DNA from: Synergistaceae bacterium
GTDB lineage: Bacteria; Synergistota; Synergistia; Synergistales; Aminobacteriaceae
NCBI GenBank assembly: GCA_031272145.1
Contig: JAISUL010000080.1
Coordinates: forward strand, 1-55,454
Direction: 5' to 3'
Length of the DNA stretch: 55,454 nucleotides
The translations under genes were made by a program, and so were the position numbers. How positions within the stretch are numbered: the stretch's first letter is position 1; each line of letters starts with the position of its first letter. Positions 8,283 through 16,528 of the stretch are shown piece by piece. A model generated the notes under the pieces. It did not search any database, was not told the origin of the DNA, and saw only the letters and a program-made list of their open reading frames with translations.

Positions 8283-9730
8283 CCCATAAGTTTTCATTCT
8301 TATTTGCGCTGGCCATATTCTGTCTCCTCTCGCTTTGCCCGGTGCGCGCCGCGGAGGCAAGGGACGTGTACGTGCGGCTATCCGCCGGGGCGTCCAAGAT
8401 AACCCTCGCATCGGACGCGAACATGACGCTCGTGGACGCATCTAAGAAGAAGCATTCTCTCGGAAAATCCGCGGTGCTGGTCAAGTCCGGGTCGCACGCT
8501 GCCGTCGGGAAGAGCCGCTACGCGCTGCCCGTCCGCGTCGTCTCCGATAAGGGCGGCCTCCTGAAGTACGGGGGCAGGAGCTACCGCGGGGCTATGCTGC
8601 TCGACAAGAGCTTCGCTCTCGTGAACGTGCTCGGCCTTGAGGACTACGTCAAGGGCGTGCTGCCGGCCGAGATCGGGTCGCTCAGGTCTTGGGAGTACCT
8701 GAGGGTTCAGGCGATCATCTCGCGCACCTACGTGCTGAGGCGCAGTATGAGCCGCTCCTCCAGGGGCTATGACGTCGTGGACACGGCCTCCGACCAGGTC
8801 TACAGGGGCGCCGGGTCGGAGACGGCTCTGACGAACCGCGCGGTGGACGATACGGCAGGCGAGGTCGTCACTTACGGCGGCGACCTCGCCTTCACCCCGT
8901 TCCACTCCGACAGCGGAGGCCACACGGCCGACAACGCGCACGTCTGGGGCAGCCGAGTCCCGTACCTGAGGGGAGTTAGGGAGCTGGCCGAGTACAAGTC
9001 CCCGAACCATGAGTGGACGTTCAAGCTCACGCCGGCTCAGGCACGCTCCGTCCTGTCCAAGCTCAAGCTGAACGTCGGCGATGTGAAGGAGATCAAGGTC
9101 TCCGAGGTCGACGCAGGGGGCCGCGCCGTGTCCCTGACATTCCGAGGCGCGAACGGGAAGTCCGCCGCGGTGGACGCCGACAGCCTCCGAAACGCCGTCG
9201 GGGTGAACCTAATGAAGAGCACGATGCTCATAAACGGGGCAGTAAAGACAAGCAAAGCCGCGCCCCAGACCACAAAATCCACGGCCACGGTGCTCCCGAC
9301 TCTCACAGCGCCGTCGGATGATGATACGCTCTCGCAGATGACCAGCGAGGGGATATTCACGACCTACGAGCTGATGGACATGCTGAGGAACCCCGACAGC
9401 AAGAAAAACTACCTGGCCATCGGGCTGCAGCGCCGCGCGAGCAAGGCAAAGGCCAGTAAAAAGGCGGACGTCCCGGCTCTATCCGAGTTCTCGGCCCCCA
9501 AGGCAGCCAAGGCGTCTAAGGAAAAGACGGCATCTGTTCGGAAGACCGGCGTGGAGGCCGGGTACGTTATTCCGTTCGAGAACGGTGCGTTCGTGTTTCG
9601 CGGCAGCGGCTGGGGGCACGGGGTCGGGCTGTCGCAGTGGGGTGCCATGGCTCTTGCCGAGCAGGGCTGGAAGGCCGAGGCGATTCTGGGGCACTACTAC
9701 CCCGGCGCCAAGGTCAAGAAGATAAAATAG
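8279..9730 (+). CDS. SpoIID/LytB domain protein, secreted
   Basis: Predicted periplasmic peptidoglycan-associated protein of the SpoIID/LytB family, whose known sporulation member is a lytic transglycosylase. The TTG start overlaps the ruvB stop codon. A signal peptide (THKFSFLFALAIFCLLSLCPVRAAEA) is followed by the SpoIID core: LEDYVKGVLPAEI, LRVQAIISRTYVLRR, DTASDQVYRG, then PFHSDSGGHTADNAHVWG. The family's closing motif GSGWGHGVGLSQWGAMALAEQG is present, but is separated from the core by a low-complexity Ala/Lys/Ser-rich insert of roughly 130 residues (about 310-440). It has 483 residues, longer than the usual 300-380 because of this insert. The last residues GHYYPGAKVKKI are typical. Confidence 0.9.
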   Translation: MTHKFSFLFALAIFCLLSLCPVRAAEARDVYVRLSAGASKITLASDANMTLVDASKKKHSLGKSAVLVKSGSHAAVGKSRYALPVRVVSDKGGLLKYGGRSYRGAMLLDKSFALVNVLGLEDYVKGVLPAEIGSLRSWEYLRVQAIISRTYVLRRSMSRSSRGYDVVDTASDQVYRGAGSETALTNRAVDDTAGEVVTYGGDLAFTPFHSDSGGHTADNAHVWGSRVPYLRGVRELAEYKSPNHEWTFKLTPAQARSVLSKLKLNVGDVKEIKVSEVDAGGRAVSLTFRGANGKSAAVDADSLRNAVGVNLMKSTMLINGAVKTSKAAPQTTKSTATVLPTLTAPSDDDTLSQMTSEGIFTTYELMDMLRNPDSKKNYLAIGLQRRASKAKASKKADVPALSEFSAPKAAKASKEKTASVRKTGVEAGYVIPFENGAFVFRGSGWGHGVGLSQWGAMALAEQGWKAEAILGHYYPGAKVKKIK

Positions 9731-9757
9731 GAAGGCAAAGAGGAGGGGGTTTTCTTG

Positions 9758-10192
9758 ATGGCGCGCGTGAGGTACGTGTACTCCGACCTTGCGGTGGGCA
9801 TGAGGGACGAGCTGACCCGCACCGTGACGCAGGACGACGTGAGGCGCTTCGCCGAGGTGACCGGGGACTTCAACCCCGTGCACGTGGACGCGGACTTCGC
9901 AGCCAAGACGCGGTTCGGGCGCGTGATAGCCCACGGCAGCTTGGGCGCGGGGTTTATATCCGCCGTGATGGGCACGAAGCTGCCGGGGCCGGGCGCGGTC
10001 TACATGGAGCAGACCCTGCGCTTCGTGGCGCCGGTCTTCATAGGCGACACGATCACCGCGGCGGCAGAGATAACGGAGCTGATCCCCGCTAAGTACCGGG
10101 TGCGCCTCTCCACGACCTGCCGCAAGGAGGACGGATCGCCGGTCATAGAGGGCACGGCTCTCCTGATGTTCAAAGTTTTGTCGAAGGACTGA
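9758..10192 (+). CDS. MaoC-like (R)-specific enoyl-CoA hydratase
   Basis: Single hot-dog fold hydratase expected to add water to trans-2-enoyl-CoA (or enoyl-thioester) to give the R-3-hydroxyacyl product. The hydratase-2 motif is clear: RFAEVTGDFNPVHVDADFA with catalytic Asp and His, and downstream GRVIAHGSLGAGFISAVMG. At 144 residues it is the usual size of a stand-alone MaoC protein. ATG 9758 and TTG 9755 both follow GGAGG (9742-9746); ATG is preferred. It sits between the SpoIID-like gene (25 nt) and proA (5 nt) in one direction. The true substrate cannot be deduced. Confidence 0.88.
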   Translation: MARVRYVYSDLAVGMRDELTRTVTQDDVRRFAEVTGDFNPVHVDADFAAKTRFGRVIAHGSLGAGFISAVMGTKLPGPGAVYMEQTLRFVAPVFIGDTITAAAEITELIPAKYRVRLSTTCRKEDGSPVIEGTALLMFKVLSKD

Positions 10193-10197
10193 TCTGG

Positions 10198-11472
10198 ATG
10201 AGCGGCACTGTGGACACAACGTTGGCCGGGCTGGAGAAAATGGGCAGGAGGGCACGGGAGGCGGCGCGGCTCCTGGCCGTGACCCCGACCGAGACGAAGA
10301 ACGCCGCGCTCCGGGCCATGGCCAGGGCGCTTAGGGCCGGGGCGCCGCATATCCTCGCCCAGAACCGCCTCGACCTCGACGACGGGAGGCAGGCCGGGCT
10401 CACGAACGCCCTGCTCGACCGCCTCGCCCTGAACGACGAGCGCGTCGAGGGCATGGCGGCCGGGCTGGAGGAGATAGCGGAGTTCCGCGACCCGGTGGGC
10501 GAGGTGCTCGAGATGTGGAACGGCGAGAAGGGCATAAGGATCGGCAAGATACGGGTGCCGCTCGGCGTGGTGGGGATAATCTACGAGGCGAGGCCGAACG
10601 TCACGGCGGACTCGGCCGGGCTCTGCCTGAAGTCCGGCAACGCGGTGATCCTGCGCGGGGGGCGCGAGGCTCTGCGCTCGAACGAGGCCATAGCGGGCCT
10701 GCTGTCCGAGGCGGCGGCGGGCGCGGGCGCCCCGGCTGACGCGGTACAGCTCCTGGCGACCACTGACCACGAGTCCTCCATCGCCCTGATGCGGCTTCCA
10801 TACCTCGACGTTCTCATACCCCGCGGCGGCAAAAAACTCAAGGACTCGGTGGCCGAAAACGCCCGCGTTCCGTATATAATGACCGGCGAGGGCAACTGCC
10901 ACACGTTCGTCGACGCCTCCGCCGACGTCGGCATGGCGGTGGACATCGCGGTCAACGCCAAGTGCCAGAGGCCAGCCGTGTGCAACGCCATGGAGACGCT
11001 TTTGGTGCACAGGGACATAGCGCCGCGCTTCCTCCCCGTCGGGCTCGCGGCCCTGGCCGAGAGGGGCGTGGAGCTACGCTGCGACGAGGAGTCTAGGAGG
11101 CTCGTCTCCCTGCCCTCGGTGAAGGCTGCCTCGGAGGAGGACTGGGGCACGGAGTTCTACGACCTGATCTTGGCCGTGAAGGTCGTGGGCGGCCTCGACG
11201 AGGCGATAGAGCACATAACTCGCTACGGCAGCGGCCACAGCGAGGCGATAGTGACGGACAGCTACGCGAACGCCCAGGCCTTCCTCGCGAGGGTGGACGC
11301 GGCGGCGGTGTACGTCAACGCCTCGACGAGGTTCACCGACGGCGGCGTGTTCGGCTTCGGCGCCGAGATAGGCATCAGCACGCAGAAGCTCCACGCGAGG
11401 GGCCCTATGGGGGTGGAGCAGCTCACGTCTGTCAAGTTCATAATTTACGGCGAAGGTCAGGTCAGGGGATAA
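10198..11472 (+). CDS. proA: Gamma-glutamyl phosphate reductase
   Basis: NADPH-dependent reduction of gamma-glutamyl phosphate to glutamate semialdehyde, second step of proline synthesis. The 424-residue protein is full length. Motifs: PLGVVGIIYEARPNV, KSGNAVILRGGREA, the active-site Cys in CQRPAVCNAMETLLVH (Cys 262) and the C-terminal GFGAEIGISTQKLHARGP. proB is not next to it. It follows the MaoC-like gene by five bases and its own ribosome site is weak, suggesting coupled translation. Confidence 0.96.
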   Translation: MSGTVDTTLAGLEKMGRRAREAARLLAVTPTETKNAALRAMARALRAGAPHILAQNRLDLDDGRQAGLTNALLDRLALNDERVEGMAAGLEEIAEFRDPVGEVLEMWNGEKGIRIGKIRVPLGVVGIIYEARPNVTADSAGLCLKSGNAVILRGGREALRSNEAIAGLLSEAAAGAGAPADAVQLLATTDHESSIALMRLPYLDVLIPRGGKKLKDSVAENARVPYIMTGEGNCHTFVDASADVGMAVDIAVNAKCQRPAVCNAMETLLVHRDIAPRFLPVGLAALAERGVELRCDEESRRLVSLPSVKAASEEDWGTEFYDLILAVKVVGGLDEAIEHITRYGSGHSEAIVTDSYANAQAFLARVDAAAVYVNASTRFTDGGVFGFGAEIGISTQKLHARGPMGVEQLTSVKFIIYGEGQVRG

Positions 11473-11481
11473 GAACGCTCC

Positions 11482-11510
11482 TTGACTTTCGTGCGGGAGG
11501 GCGCTATTAT
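11482..11510 (+). promoter_or_regulatory. Sigma-70-like promoter overlapping the next start codon
   Basis: TTGACT (11482-11487) and TATTAT (11505-11510) are 17 bases apart, close to consensus. The -10 box overlaps ATG 11509, so transcripts from this promoter would begin about 11517, after that ATG. They could only use an internal start such as TTG 11605. Confidence 0.55.
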
Positions 11511-12732
11511 GAGGAGCGTCTTTTCCCGCGGGGGCGAGGACTTGTCAGGGGAATTTCTAGCGGGGAGTTTTCTTTCCCCCGACGTTCAAACTGGGGTGAT
11601 AGCGTTGGATAAACATCATATTGACGAGCTTAGCGTCGATTACGTGGAGAAACTCTCTCTATATGAGGAGTACTCCATCCGCGTCCGCAACCTCGTCCAA
11701 AACCTGGCGGAGCGGGAGGACATCGAGATCTGCGACATTGACTGCAGGGCACGGACGCCCGTCGATCTGTTCGGCGACGCGGTGCCAGGCCTTCTGGAGG
11801 CCGAGGTCATAGGTTCCGACGTTGTCCCGTATCCGGAGGTTGTGCCTAGCGTCGAGGCGATACCGGACCTCGTCACCGTTCGTGTCTTGCTGCGGTTTTC
11901 TGAGGACGTTCCGAAGGTCGAGGAGATCATATGCTCCGAGTTCGACGTTGACCCGGACGTATCGATGCCATCTGCCGTGCTGGAGGACCCCTTCCGCTTC
12001 GGCTACCCCGCGGCGTTCTACGTCCTCTCCCTGTCCGAGGGTCGCTCCTCCTCGCCGGAGTGGAGGAAGTACAAAAACCTCTCGTTCAAGCTTGAGATAC
12101 GCTCGCTCCTCCAGGAGACATGGGCCATCATATCGAGGCGCCTGAACTCGCAGCCGGTTTCCATCTCCGAGAACAAGTATAAAAGGAAGCTGTTCCGCCT
12201 GGCCGCGATCCTTGAGGAGGCAGACGAGGGGTTCCTCTCGCTGCGCTCGGAGGCTCAGAGCGTGAGCCTGACCGACGGCTACGCGTCGCCGCGCCCTGGG
12301 GCGTCGATAGCGGCCCAGAGGACCTACACCGAGGAGGAGCTCTACGCCTTCTTCAACTCCGAGCAAAGCGCCGCCATAGACAAGTGGGGCACGACGGTCG
12401 TCGAGGCCGGCTTCCGCATATTCGTCCCGACGCCGAACTACATGAAGGAGAGCTTCGACTACCTGTTCAAGATATTCCGCGCCGCCGGCATAGACACCAT
12501 AGACGAGGTCAGAAAGTTCTTGGCCGATCTCGACGCCGGAAACAAGGGTCTTGCCCAGCTCAGGTCGGTGCGCGACACATTCGAGAAGGAGAGCGCATCA
12601 TGGAGGGTGGACGCCTTCTCCGCCCTGTTCCTTTTGGTGCTGAACCTCAAGTGGGACGTCCTGAAGACTAAGGACCTGACCAAGCTCGGAATCAAGGCCG
12701 GCTCTGACCGCATAAGCGGCGTCGAGGCCTAA
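11509..12732 (+). CDS. Divergent RelA/SpoT-domain protein
   Basis: The middle of this 407-residue protein resembles the (p)ppGpp synthetase fold. IPDLVTVRVLLRFSEDV matches the family's DL.GiRv...f..Dv, FRFGYPAAFYVLSL matches GY.S.H.v, and FKLEIRSLLQETWAIISRRL matches eiQiRT..q..Wa.ie..l. The catalytic Glu-type position in LEIR is kept, but the GYxSxH histidine is replaced and the basic G-loop region is poorly conserved, so synthetase activity is uncertain. About 180 C-terminal residues, including KYKRKLFRLAAILEEADEGF (a helical segment common after this domain), have no assignment. ATG 11509 has GGGAGGG seven bases upstream. TTG 11605 (GGGGTGA upstream) begins MDKHHIDELSVDYVEKL and fits the homologous region well. 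Confidence 0.6.
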   Translation: MRSVFSRGGEDLSGEFLAGSFLSPDVQTGVIALDKHHIDELSVDYVEKLSLYEEYSIRVRNLVQNLAEREDIEICDIDCRARTPVDLFGDAVPGLLEAEVIGSDVVPYPEVVPSVEAIPDLVTVRVLLRFSEDVPKVEEIICSEFDVDPDVSMPSAVLEDPFRFGYPAAFYVLSLSEGRSSSPEWRKYKNLSFKLEIRSLLQETWAIISRRLNSQPVSISENKYKRKLFRLAAILEEADEGFLSLRSEAQSVSLTDGYASPRPGASIAAQRTYTEEELYAFFNSEQSAAIDKWGTTVVEAGFRIFVPTPNYMKESFDYLFKIFRAAGIDTIDEVRKFLADLDAGNKGLAQLRSVRDTFEKESASWRVDAFSALFLLVLNLKWDVLKTKDLTKLGIKAGSDRISGVEA

Positions 12733-12735
12733 GCC

Positions 12736-13851
12736 ATGTCCGATGACTTCGGCGTGCGCTGGTGGAGGACGGACGTCTCGACACGAGTGCTCCTCTCGCG
12801 CGACGGGCTGTCCGAGATGTTCGCCATGCTTCACGGCGGTGGGGGCAGCAGAAAAGCTAGGCACCCGTTCTTTATAGTGGACAAGGCGCTGAAGGGACAG
12901 GCCGAGTTCAACCAGCTCTGGGAGCAGGGGGACGTCTTCGCGTTTGACGCCACCGCGTCGGAGCCCCGCACGGGCGACGTAGACTCGCTCGTGCGGGGTC
13001 TGCACGAAAGGGAGAGCGAGCCTGACATCATAGTCGGGGTGGGCGGCGGCGGCACGATGGACTTGGCCAAGGCCGTTGGGATATGCCTCAAAAACCCCAA
13101 GCCCTCCGCCGAGTACCAAGGCTGGGGCTTCAACATGGCGCGCGGCGTCGACGTGTGGGTCATGCCCACGCTCGCCGGAACCGGCGCGGAGCTCACGCCC
13201 ATAGCCGTGCTGCGCGGGCCAGAGAAAAAGCTCGGCATAAACACCCCGCTGGTCGCGCCCGCCTTTGCCGTGATCGACCCGGCCCTATCGAAGGGCGCCA
13301 AGCACTTCAATCGCTTCTACACCATGATGGACTGCTATTTTCACCACCGCGAGATAACCATCAGCAAGACCAGCGCGCCCGACGCCATGGCCGACGCGCG
13401 TGACGGCCTTGAACTGGCCAGGTCTGTGCTGTCGCGCGACCTCTCGAACTACGACGGGGCCGTGGCCGTCGCGTCTGCACGCGCGTCCGTGCTCGGCGGG
13501 AGCAGCTCCGTGTCGGGGCGCGTCGGCGCAGCCCACGCCATCTCCTACGGCCTGAGCAACTCGGCCCCGACCCTGCCTCACAGCGTGGCCGTCACCATCT
13601 CCATGCTTGGCCTCCCAGACCTATACGAGGACTGCGGCGCCTACAGCGAGACCCTGCGCTTCCTCGAGACAAACCGCTTCCCGGCCCCGCGAGCGCGCGA
13701 CTACGGAGTGAACGCGTCTCACGTCGGCAGGATGGTCAAGACCGCGCTCGGCATGGACAAACTTTGGCTCAGCCACTTCGGTGATGGCTGGGAGAAAATC
13801 GTCACCCCAGAATTCATAGAAAAAATTTACATTAAAATCATAGAGGCTTAA
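12736..13851 (+). CDS. Iron-containing alcohol dehydrogenase, KdnB-like
   Basis: Member of the Fe-dependent alcohol dehydrogenase superfamily. GVGGGGTMDLAKAVG is the dinucleotide-binding loop and PTLAGTGAELTP the family core. The metal site is suggested by MDCYFHH (Asp and His three residues later), GAAHAISYGLS and LPHSVAV. The HAISYGLS segment and the overall length (371) recall KdnB, the 3-deoxy-octulosonate 8-oxidase of Shewanella, but no partner aminotransferase is adjacent, so the substrate is unknown. The gene starts three bases after the RelA/SpoT-like gene, implying an operon. Confidence 0.75.
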   Translation: MSDDFGVRWWRTDVSTRVLLSRDGLSEMFAMLHGGGGSRKARHPFFIVDKALKGQAEFNQLWEQGDVFAFDATASEPRTGDVDSLVRGLHERESEPDIIVGVGGGGTMDLAKAVGICLKNPKPSAEYQGWGFNMARGVDVWVMPTLAGTGAELTPIAVLRGPEKKLGINTPLVAPAFAVIDPALSKGAKHFNRFYTMMDCYFHHREITISKTSAPDAMADARDGLELARSVLSRDLSNYDGAVAVASARASVLGGSSSVSGRVGAAHAISYGLSNSAPTLPHSVAVTISMLGLPDLYEDCGAYSETLRFLETNRFPAPRARDYGVNASHVGRMVKTALGMDKLWLSHFGDGWEKIVTPEFIEKIYIKIIEA

Positions 13852-13858
13852 GACACAC

Positions 13859-14926
13859 ATGAAACGCGTTCTTCTCGTTTCTCTTCCGGCGCTGGCCCTG
13901 TGTCTCGCCGTGTCCGCGCTGGCAGAAATAGAACAAGCTCTGGCCTTCGAGGGAGTCCTTGGCTGGATGTACAAAGCTTCTGCGCCCATCGGTAGCGGCA
14001 TCGCCGTTTACGGCGGCCCGCCTCCGCTGGTGCTGGCCGGCGACAACACCGGCGCGCTTCACGCCGTGTACGCCGCGTCGGGGCAGGGGGCTTGGATTAG
14101 CAAAGGCGGCTTCTCTGTCGCCGGCACCCCGACGGTATCTGACGGGCTCGTGGTGTTCGCTCAGGGCGACGGGACGATAACCGCGCTCGCGGCAGCGGAC
14201 GGCTCTCCGCTCTGGAGGCACTCGCCCGGCGACGACGCAGCCGACACGGTCGTAGACGGGACTGCCATAGGCGGCGGCATGGTCTTCTTCGCGCGGGGCG
14301 ACGGCAGGATGGTCGCGCTCGACCTCAAGACCGGCGCGCCGCGGTGGGAGTACGTCTCGGAAGGCCAGCTGCGCTCGGCCCCGGCGTTCGCCAACGGGCT
14401 CGTCCTGCTCGGCGAGCAGAACGGAAAGTTCAGCGCCATCGACCCGGCGTCAGGCCGGCGGATTTGGGGCGGCGGAGCAGGAGGCCCGATCAACACCCCG
14501 GCGTCGGACGGGGAAAACGTGTACTTCTCAAGCTGGGACGGCTCAGTTCACAAAGTCAGAATAAAGGGCGTCGTGCCTCAGTGGAACGTCAACGTCGGCG
14601 ACTCCGTCACGACCCCGCCCTTCGTGGCGAACGGCCGAGTGCTCGTCGGCACGGCCAGAGGTAGGGTCGAGGCCATCTCCGCAGGAAACGGAGCAAGGTT
14701 ATGGACCTTCGACACCGGCGGCGGGAGCGTCTCAGGCGCGCCGCTGGAGGCGGACGGATTGGTCTTCGTCGGCGGGGGGCAGGGGACGTTCTTCGTGCTC
14801 GACGCTGCGACCGGAGCGGCGCGCTTCACCTTCCCGACTGGCGGGGGCATCAACGGCTCCGCGGCCTTCGCGGGAGGCGTGGTCTTCCTTGGGAGCGCGG
14901 ACGGCAGCATCTACGCCATCAGGTAG
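13859..14926 (+). CDS. Secreted PQQ-type beta-propeller protein
   Basis: Exported protein of 355 residues. A signal peptide (MKRVLLVSLPALALCLAVSALA) precedes repeated blades of the form G..W...... G.....P...dG.vvfg..dG.i.Alda.tG....W. Examples are DGLVVFAQGDGTITAL, GGMVFFARGDGRMVAL and DGLVFVGGGQGTFFVL. This is the PQQ/BamB-like eight-blade pattern. No lipobox Cys is visible, so it is not a standard BamB lipoprotein. It begins seven bases after the alcohol dehydrogenase gene and is the last gene before a terminator. Role unknown; a scaffold or quinoprotein-like partner is possible. Confidence 0.8.
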   Translation: MKRVLLVSLPALALCLAVSALAEIEQALAFEGVLGWMYKASAPIGSGIAVYGGPPPLVLAGDNTGALHAVYAASGQGAWISKGGFSVAGTPTVSDGLVVFAQGDGTITALAAADGSPLWRHSPGDDAADTVVDGTAIGGGMVFFARGDGRMVALDLKTGAPRWEYVSEGQLRSAPAFANGLVLLGEQNGKFSAIDPASGRRIWGGGAGGPINTPASDGENVYFSSWDGSVHKVRIKGVVPQWNVNVGDSVTTPPFVANGRVLVGTARGRVEAISAGNGARLWTFDTGGGSVSGAPLEADGLVFVGGGQGTFFVLDAATGAARFTFPTGGGINGSAAFAGGVVFLGSADGSIYAIR

Positions 14927-14928
14927 CA

Positions 14929-14964
14929 CACCGCCCAAGCGGGCTCCGCATCGGGCGGTTTTTC
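14929..14964 (+). terminator. Rho-independent terminator
   Basis: ACCGCCC (14930-14936) pairs with GGGCGGT (14953-14959), followed by a run of T. It closes the operon ending in the beta-propeller gene and separates it from the TRAP operon. Confidence 0.85.
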
Positions 14965-14988
14965 ACTTAATTTAGGAGGCGTTTTGTT

Positions 14989-15972
14989 ATGTTTGGACTC
15001 TGTAAGATGTGCCGCATGTCTCTCGCGCTTTTCGTTTTATGCCTGATGGCGCTGCCAGCCGACGCCGTTCTGAACCTGAAGCTTGGACACGCCATCAACG
15101 AGAAGGACGTCTTCCACGATGCCGCCCTGAAGTTCAAGGAGGTCGTCGAGGAGAAGACCAATGGCGACGTAACGGTCACCATCTACCCCAACGCGAAGCT
15201 TGGCGACGAGAGGAACCTTCTCGAGAGCCTCAGGATGGGCACGGTGGACATGGCAGTCGTGACGGGCGGGCCTGTGATCAACTTCCTGCCGTCGTTCGGC
15301 GTCCTTGACCTGCCGTTCCTGTTCGGGAGCGCGGAGCACGCGTACAAGGTCTTGGACGGGCCGGTCGGCCAGGGCTTCTTCAAGGAGATGGAGAAGATCG
15401 GCTGGAAGGGCCTTGCCTACGGCGAGAGGGGCTTTCGCAACCTCACCAACAGCAAGAAGCCCGTCGTCAAGCCGGAGGACATGAAGGGCCTGAAGATCCG
15501 CGTGATGCAGAACCCCATCTACCTCGACGCCTTCACGACCCTCGGAGCCAACGCCGTGCCTATGGCCTGGACTGAGGCTCTTACCGCCCTCCAGCAGGGG
15601 ACGATCGACGGGCAGGAGAACCCGCTGAACGTCATCGTCGCCTACAACATCAACGAGTCGAACAAGTACCTCTCGATGACGCGCCACTCCTACGCCCCGA
15701 ACATCATCATGATGAGCATGAGGACATGGAACAAGCTCTCCGACGAGCAGAAGGCCGTCGTCCAGGCTGCCGCGCTCGACGCTGCCGCGCTCAACCGCGA
15801 GATCGACAACAGGAGCGAGGCCGGCTGGCTTCAGGAACTCAAGGACAAGGGCATGGAGGTCGTGGACGAGCCCGACCTCGCCGCGTTCCGCGAGGCCGTG
15901 AAGAGCGTCTACGAGAAGTACGAGCCGCAGTTCGGCAAGGAACTCATCCAGTCCATCCTCGACACCAAGTAA
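14989..15972 (+). CDS. TRAP transporter substrate-binding protein DctP
   Basis: Periplasmic solute receptor of a tripartite ATP-independent transporter. ATG 14989 has AGGAGG nine bases upstream. A signal peptide (about residues 1-26, ending LPADA) is followed by the DctP fold: LGHAINEKDVFHDAA, YPNAKLGDER, DLPFLF and the conserved LKIRVMQNP...GANAVPMAW...ALQQGTIDGQENP with the carboxylate-binding Arg of the IRVM strand. It has 327 residues. It leads an operon with the small and large membrane subunits and a dihydroxy-acid dehydratase, so the ligand could be a sugar acid or branched-chain hydroxy or keto acid (inference). Confidence 0.94.
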   Translation: MFGLCKMCRMSLALFVLCLMALPADAVLNLKLGHAINEKDVFHDAALKFKEVVEEKTNGDVTVTIYPNAKLGDERNLLESLRMGTVDMAVVTGGPVINFLPSFGVLDLPFLFGSAEHAYKVLDGPVGQGFFKEMEKIGWKGLAYGERGFRNLTNSKKPVVKPEDMKGLKIRVMQNPIYLDAFTTLGANAVPMAWTEALTALQQGTIDGQENPLNVIVAYNINESNKYLSMTRHSYAPNIIMMSMRTWNKLSDEQKAVVQAAALDAAALNREIDNRSEAGWLQELKDKGMEVVDEPDLAAFREAVKSVYEKYEPQFGKELIQSILDTK

Positions 15973-15995
15973 TAAAAGTAAACAAAGCGCAGCGG

Positions 15996-16526
15996 ATGAG
16001 CCAGTCCACAGCCGCGCCGTCTCCTGACCCTCGGAGACGGCTGCGCCGCATCAGCGACCGCGTGAACTGCGTATGCGAGGTCGCCCTGTTCGCGTCCATA
16101 GTGGGGATGACGGTCGTCACCATCCTCCAGATCGTCTCGCGCGTCTGGTTCCGGGCTCTGCCTTGGTCGGAGGAGCTGACGTGCTTTTTGCTGGTCGCCG
16201 CGTCGTTTCTCGGAACGGCCGTCGCCTTCCACCGGGGCGCCCACATCGCCGTGACGTTCCTGCTCGACGCGATGCCGGCCTCGCTTAAGAAGCTCTGCCT
16301 CGGCCTCATCGCCTGCATAGGGATGGCCTTCTTCGCCGTCCTGGCGTGGTACGGCGCCGTGCTCTGCTGGACGGAGCGCGGCCAGACCGCCACGGCGATG
16401 ACCGTGTCCATGAGCTGGGTGTACGCAATACTGCCAGTGACGAGCGCCATAGTCATCCTGCACCTCGCGGCGCAGATCGACGGGCTCGTCCACGGATTAG
16501 CCCAAAAGGAAGGGGGGCGCGGCTGA
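15996..16526 (+). CDS. TRAP transporter small membrane subunit DctQ
   Basis: Four-helix inner-membrane protein of the TRAP transporter. ATG 15996 (MSQSTAAPSPDP) is used; the frame is open upstream only as a shadow of dctP. Hydrophobic helices are seen at EVALFASIVGMTVVTILQIV, LTCFLLVAASFLGTAVAF, LIACIGMAFFAVLAWYGAVL and WVYAILPVTSAIVILHLA. RGAHIAVTFLLDAMP is the conserved loop after helix two. It has 176 residues. The ribosome site is poor, so translation may depend on the upstream dctP gene. Confidence 0.9.
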   Translation: MSQSTAAPSPDPRRRLRRISDRVNCVCEVALFASIVGMTVVTILQIVSRVWFRALPWSEELTCFLLVAASFLGTAVAFHRGAHIAVTFLLDAMPASLKKLCLGLIACIGMAFFAVLAWYGAVLCWTERGQTATAMTVSMSWVYAILPVTSAIVILHLAAQIDGLVHGLAQKEGGRG

Positions 16527-16528
16527 GA

